Positions 60,410 to 64,000 of a stretch of DNA of 64,000 bases are shown here, in pieces. Under the pieces are notes generated by a model. The model was not told the origin of the DNA. It did no database searches and worked only from the letters and a program-made list of their open reading frames with translations. The translations under genes were made by a program, and so were the position numbers. The stretch lies in contig NZ_LNCI01000001.1 of the NCBI RefSeq assembly GCF_001509585.1, positions 434,001-498,000 of the forward strand. The letters run 5' to 3'. This stretch comes from Tropicimonas marinistellae. GTDB taxonomy: Bacteria > Pseudomonadota > Alphaproteobacteria > Rhodobacterales > Rhodobacteraceae. Position 1 is the stretch's first letter; every line of letters starts with the position of its first letter.

Positions 60410-61402
60410 CTAGTCTCCTCTTGCGGCAAAGCGATTGGCGGCGGCCGGGCTTGCGGCATAGACCGCCAGCAGGTCGCTGACCAAAGTTGCGCCCGCCAGC
60501 GCGGTGATCTCCGCGTGGTCGAAAGGAGGAGAGACTTCGACCAGATCCATCCCGACAACGTTGATGCCGGCGAGGTTGAACAGCATTTCCTGTGCCTCGT
60601 ATGTTGTCAGCCCCCCGATCACCGGCGTGCCGGTCCCCGGCGCGGCGGAGGGATCGAGCGCGTCGATGTCGAAGGTGACGTAACACGGGCCATCGCCGAC
60701 GATCTCCCGAATGCGCCGTGCGATTTCCTCCGGCCCGTGCTTGTGAACCTCGCGCGACGTGATCACGTTGAAGCCGATCGTGTCGGGGTTGTGCGTACGG
60801 ATTCCGACCTGAACTGATTGCTCGGGCAGCACAAGTCCTTCGCGAGTCGCGTGCCAGAACATTGTGCCGTGGTCGATCCGGCCATCTTCGTCGGCCCATG
60901 TATCAGTGTGGGCATCAAACTGGATCAGGTGGAGTGGCCCGTGTTTCTCCGCATGGGCTTTGAGCAGCGGATATGTGACGAAGTGATCGCCGCCGATGGA
61001 AATGAGGGTCGTGTCGGTGGCCAGGATCTGCCGCGCCGTCTCTTCGATCCGGACCGGTACAGCCTCCGGCCGACCTGGATCGAATTCGCAATCGCCGTAG
61101 TCCACGATGGCCAATGACTCGTATGGGTCGCTGTCCCATGGCCAGGGACCGGACCAGGCGATATTGCTCGACGCGGCGCGCACTCCACGCGGGCCAAACC
61201 GTGTACCGGACCGTCCCGACAGGGCGAGATCGTAGGGAATGCCCAAAATGGCCACGTCGGCGTTGCGCAGATCGCGGGTGAAGCGTCGGCGCATGAAGCT
61301 GAGCGCTCCGGCATAAGCCGCTTCGGGAACGGTGCCGCGCAGGTCCTCGCGGGTAAAGGCGAGGTCGCCGGCAACAGGTGTAACACTGCTATCGTCGGAC
61401 AT
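60410..61402 (-). CDS. speB: agmatinase-family ureohydrolase
   Basis: 330-residue dinuclear manganese enzyme of the arginase/agmatinase superfamily. Metal ligands are in SIGGDHFVTYP (His), IQFDAHTDTWAD (Asp-His-Asp) and TFDIDALDPSAAPGTGTP (Asp-Asp). It splits agmatine or a related guanidino compound into an amine and urea. Start choice is uncertain: ATGs at 61423, 61417 and 61402 are in frame; 61402 (MSDDSSVTPVAG) is used. Same strand as, and 263 bp upstream of, the binding-protein gene. Guanidinobutyrase or guanidinopropionase activity is possible, so the symbol is provisional. Confidence 0.82.
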   Translation of the reverse strand: MSDDSSVTPVAGDLAFTREDLRGTVPEAAYAGALSFMRRRFTRDLRNADVAILGIPYDLALSGRSGTRFGPRGVRAASSNIAWSGPWPWDSDPYESLAIVDYGDCEFDPGRPEAVPVRIEETARQILATDTTLISIGGDHFVTYPLLKAHAEKHGPLHLIQFDAHTDTWADEDGRIDHGTMFWHATREGLVLPEQSVQVGIRTHNPDTIGFNVITSREVHKHGPEEIARRIREIVGDGPCYVTFDIDALDPSAAPGTGTPVIGGLTTYEAQEMLFNLAGINVVGMDLVEVSPPFDHAEITALAGATLVSDLLAVYAASPAAANRFAARGD

Positions 61403-61507
61403 GGTGCGATCTTTCATGGTCATTTCGCGGTCTGGCACATCGGTAGTCCGCGTTGGATGCGGTGGCAATTGCGCGCGCGCATATTCCACCGCACTCTCTT
61501 GGGTCTG

Positions 61508-62422
61508 TTAAGCTGGAAGCCGGTCCACCACGGTATTGACCGCCAATCGAAACACCTGCTCGGCGGGCGTCGGTGGCGTGTCGGGACGCGTCATCAACCC
61601 GACCGGACCCATTGTGAGCGCCGTATCGAACGGCAGGCGCACGAGTTGCCCATCGGCAATCTCCTTGGCCACCACGCCGGCGGAAATAATCCAGACCGCG
61701 TCCGAATGTGGAACGAAATTCCGGCCGAAAGCGCCGGAAACCGTTTCGATTCTGTCGCGGATGTCACCAACACCGTGGGTTAGCAGGACGCGCTCCACCA
61801 ATGGCCGTATCGCGGACGCCTCCGGAGGAAAGACCACGGGCCAGTCCCCCAGCCGGTGCATGTCCGGTTCAGACAGCAGCGGATGCCCGGGCCGCACAAC
61901 AAATTCCACGTATTCGTTGTAGAGTTGGGTGAAGGAGATGCCCTGCATCGTGTCCGGTTGGCCGAGGCGTCCGATCACCAAATCGAGACGGCCACGGCGC
62001 AGCAGGTCGATGAGAAAACCATGTGGTCCATCAGTTATCCGCAATGTCACGTCCGGCGCCAGATCGCGGTATTCGTGAACCACCTCTGGCATCAGGCGGG
62101 CGGCGACGCTGGGCAACGCACCTATTGAGAGCGTGACGCTGCCGCGCTGACCGATCTGTTCCACCCCATCCAGGCCTTGCTGCAACGCCGCAACGCTCAT
62201 TTCGGCGAAATGGAGGAATACCTCGCCTTGCCGGGTGAGGCTCACGCCTGCGCGGCTGCGTACCAGCAGCGGCGCTCCAAGAATGTCTTCCAGTTCCTTC
62301 AACGTCTTGGAGATCGCAGGCTGTGTCAAAAAAAGCCGTTCCGCCGCTCTCTTGAGGCTCTTTTGCCGGACAATCTCCACGAAACACTGGACGTGTCGGA
62401 ATTTGATTCGGCGGTCGATCAT
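61508..62422 (-). CDS. pcaQ: LysR-family regulator PcaQ
   Basis: 304 residues. The helix-turn-helix (about 5-65: IKFRHVQCFVEIVRQKSLKRAAERLFLTQPAISKTLKELEDILG) and the effector domain match PcaQ, the activator of protocatechuate (pca) genes in alphaproteobacteria, which responds to beta-carboxy-cis,cis-muconate. It is divergent from pobA and pcaC. A dyad at 62430-62445 lies just before its start codon, well placed for autoregulation and pobA control. Confidence 0.88.
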   Translation of the reverse strand: MIDRRIKFRHVQCFVEIVRQKSLKRAAERLFLTQPAISKTLKELEDILGAPLLVRSRAGVSLTRQGEVFLHFAEMSVAALQQGLDGVEQIGQRGSVTLSIGALPSVAARLMPEVVHEYRDLAPDVTLRITDGPHGFLIDLLRRGRLDLVIGRLGQPDTMQGISFTQLYNEYVEFVVRPGHPLLSEPDMHRLGDWPVVFPPEASAIRPLVERVLLTHGVGDIRDRIETVSGAFGRNFVPHSDAVWIISAGVVAKEIADGQLVRLPFDTALTMGPVGLMTRPDTPPTPAEQVFRLAVNTVVDRLPA

Positions 62423-62429
62423 TGATTTC

Positions 62430-62445
62430 TTTCCGATATTGGAAA
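62430..62445. promoter_or_regulatory. dyad in the pcaQ-pobA divergent promoter
   Basis: TTTCC-N6-GGAAA with ATAT at its centre is a near-perfect 16-bp dyad eight bases from the pcaQ start. It differs from the classical PcaQ site ATAACC-N4-GGTTAA, of which I find no good copy in this 95-bp gap. Candidate LysR-type site. Confidence 0.45.
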
Positions 62446-62517
62446 CTTATTCGGCAAATTAGTCATTTTACTTTGCCCATTCAATAAGTCAGTCTTTTTG
62501 CCAAGGGGAGGAATTTC

Positions 62518-63687
62518 ATGCGCACTCAGGTCTGCATCATCGGCGGCGGTCCGTCCGGGCTGCTGTTGTCTCAATTGCTTCACCGCAAGGGCATCGACAC
62601 CGTCGTTCTGGAGCGAAAGACCCGGGACTACGTTCTGAGTCGCATCCGTGCCGGCATTCTGGAGGTCGGGTTTGTTGATCTCATGCGGGCGGCGGGCGTT
62701 TCCGAGCGGATGGACCGTGAGAGCTTTGCCCATGATGGTACTGTCATCGCCTGTAATGACGAGCAGTTCCGGATCAGTTTCCGCGAGCACACTGGCACAG
62801 ACGTTGTCGTTTATGGTCAGACTGAACTCACGCGCGACCTGTATGACGCCCGCGAGGCTGCTGACGGAAAGGTCATCTTCAACGTAGAGAACGTCGTCAT
62901 CAACGAGGTCGAAACGGATGCGCCGTACGTCACGTTTGATGTGCATGGCAAGCAGGAGCGGATTGATTGCGATTTTGTCGCCGGGTGCGACGGATTCCAT
63001 GGTGTTAGCCGCCAGACGATCCCACTGAGCGTTCGGCGGGAGTACGAGAAAGTCTATCCGTTCGGTTGGTTGGGGATCCTGTCCGAGACCCCACCGGTCC
63101 ACGAAGAGCTGATTTACTCCTGCTCCGACCGGGGGTTTGCACTTTGCTCAATGCGAAACGCAAATCTCAGCCGCTACTACATTCAGTGCTCGCTCAGCGA
63201 TAGTCCGGACGATTGGAGCGACGAGAACTTCTGGGAAGAGTTGAAACGCCGGATCCCTTCGGCCGCGGCTGAATCGCTGGTGACGGGGCCTTCCATCGAG
63301 AAGTCCATTGCTCCCCTACGCAGCTTCGTTACCGAGCCCATGCGCTGGGGGCGGCTGTTCCTGTGCGGGGATGCCGCGCATATCGTCCCCCCAACCGGCG
63401 CCAAGGGACTCAACACCGCCGCGTCGGATATCCACTACCTCTACCACGGGCTTTTGCAATTCTACGAGGAGAAGGACAGCGAGGGTATCGATCGCTACTC
63501 GGAAAAGGCGCTGGCGCGGATTTGGAAAGCGGAACGTTTCAGCTGGAGCACGACGAATCTGCTGCATCGCTATCCCGACATGTCGGAGTTTGACCTGAAG
63601 ATGCAGCTCGCTGACATTGCCTTCCTACGCGACAACGAGGCAGCGCAGAAGGTGTTCGCCCAGAACTACGTAGGGCTGCCCTACTGA
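62518..63687 (+). CDS. pobA: 4-hydroxybenzoate 3-monooxygenase
   Basis: 389 residues, the usual length. Class A flavoprotein hydroxylase converting 4-hydroxybenzoate to protocatechuate with NADPH and oxygen. FAD motifs: GGGPSGLLLSQLLHRKGID at the N-terminus, CDGFHGVSR in the middle, and CGDAAHIVPPTGAKGLNTA. Substrate-pocket stretch QTELTRDLYDAR is as in PobA. GGGAGG lies about eight bases before the ATG. Followed after 48 bp by pcaC, so the product enters ring cleavage encoded downstream. Confidence 0.95.
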   Translation: MRTQVCIIGGGPSGLLLSQLLHRKGIDTVVLERKTRDYVLSRIRAGILEVGFVDLMRAAGVSERMDRESFAHDGTVIACNDEQFRISFREHTGTDVVVYGQTELTRDLYDAREAADGKVIFNVENVVINEVETDAPYVTFDVHGKQERIDCDFVAGCDGFHGVSRQTIPLSVRREYEKVYPFGWLGILSETPPVHEELIYSCSDRGFALCSMRNANLSRYYIQCSLSDSPDDWSDENFWEELKRRIPSAAAESLVTGPSIEKSIAPLRSFVTEPMRWGRLFLCGDAAHIVPPTGAKGLNTAASDIHYLYHGLLQFYEEKDSEGIDRYSEKALARIWKAERFSWSTTNLLHRYPDMSEFDLKMQLADIAFLRDNEAAQKVFAQNYVGLPY

Positions 63688-63735
63688 TGAGAAAGAACGG
63701 AAAACGCGGCGCTGGAATCGCCGGGGAGGGGCCTG

Positions 63736-64000
63736 ATGTCTGAACGATTTGAAAAGGGCATGGCGGTTCGGCGGACGGTGCTGGGCGATGCCCACGTAGA
63801 CCGGGCCGAGTCTGCCAAGACCGCGTTCGATACGCCGTTTCAGTCTTTGATTACAGAGGCCGCCTGGGGCACCGTTTGGGCCAGCGATGGGATCAGCCTG
63901 CGCGAGCGCTCTATGCTGACGCTGGCATTGCTGGCGGCGACCGGCAATTTCGAAGAAATCCCGATGCATATTCGCGCGACCGTTCGAACCGGCGCCACCA
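63736..64000 (+). CDS. pcaC: 4-carboxymuconolactone decarboxylase, N-terminal part
   Basis: First 88 codons; the gene runs off the right edge. It begins MSERFEKGMAVRRTVLGDAH and continues with WGTVWASDGISLRERSMLTL, matching PcaC, which decarboxylates gamma-carboxymuconolactone in the beta-ketoadipate pathway. GGGGAGGGG lies shortly before the start. Its position after pobA suggests a pobA-pcaC... operon continuing to the right. Confidence 0.92.
   Translation, partial: MSERFEKGMAVRRTVLGDAHVDRAESAKTAFDTPFQSLITEAAWGTVWASDGISLRERSMLTLALLAATGNFEEIPMHIRATVRTGAT

Noticed and set aside
1-64000. Search for tRNA, rRNA, CRISPR, insertion sequences and attachment sites
   Set aside because: No cloverleaf-like TTCGA arms with matching stems, no regular repeat-spacer arrays, no transposase or integrase motifs and no long terminal repeats were seen by eye.

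Overview
The window is a GC-rich stretch of an alphaproteobacterial chromosome, most likely from the Rhodobacterales (Roseobacter/Paracoccus-type Rhodobacteraceae). Reasons: a MipZ-type division-site ATPase, an ALDH16-type double aldehyde dehydrogenase next to deoC, a PcaQ-regulated pob/pca cluster, an N-acetylglutaminylglutamine amide (NAGGN) osmolyte locus, many 4-bp ATGA/GTGA gene overlaps, and several ABC importers with adjacent regulators. I see no rRNA, tRNA, CRISPR array, insertion sequence or phage gene. Species assignment is inference.

Layout. 1-12258: NAGGN genes (ngg, cut by the window edge, and asnO at the left; the M42 peptidase at 11086-12258). Between them sits a self-contained cassette: amidase, M20 carbamoyl/acyl-amino-acid hydrolase and DUF1028 protein on the minus strand, divergent from an Opp/Dpp-type peptide importer and a FadR-type GntR regulator, with a perfect palindrome in the shared promoter. 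12494-24126: glycan-oligosaccharide operon (CUT1 ABC importer, GH2 mannosidase-type and GH43 xylosidase-type enzymes, sugar isomerase and dehydrogenase) under a divergent LacI regulator with two operator-like repeats 21 bp apart. 24234-33235: mixed housekeeping and orphan genes (hypothetical membrane protein, LysR with an NAD-dependent epimerase-like gene, pgk, two coupled cyclophilins, EamA transporter, mipZ, an unlisted 52-residue membrane protein, FemAB-like acetyltransferase). 33658-38309: deoC with an ALDH16-type enzyme, then a putative glycosyltransferase. 38468-45001: sulfide/persulfide operon (DUF2892, two YeeE/YedE proteins, persulfide dioxygenase, phosphatase-like/SQR fusion, SulP transporter) with a BigR/SqrR-like operator over its predicted promoter and a Crp/Fnr gene upstream. 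45332-47260: a divergent EF-G-like GTPase. 47628-49994: a large RTX protein with a nucleoside hydrolase-like domain and a duplicated C-terminal module. 50804-54609: heme uptake and use (hmuSTUV). 54891-55607: outer-membrane beta-barrel. 55638-61402: branched-chain-type (HAAT) ABC importer and an agmatinase-family ureohydrolase. 61508-64000: pcaQ, pobA and the start of pcaC.

Taken together this is the accessory nutrition part of a marine-type heterotroph genome: importers for peptides, oligosaccharides, heme and amino- or aromatic-acid-like solutes sit beside the enzymes that process them. In all three ABC operons where the binding-protein gene comes first, a strong GC hairpin lies between it and the first permease gene. 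The points most worth following up are the NAGGN locus split by an amidase/peptidase/importer cassette, the RTX nucleoside hydrolase, the persulfide operon with its operator-like site, the EF-G-like protein with a shrunken G domain, and an orphan terminator upstream of hmuS that may end a small RNA.
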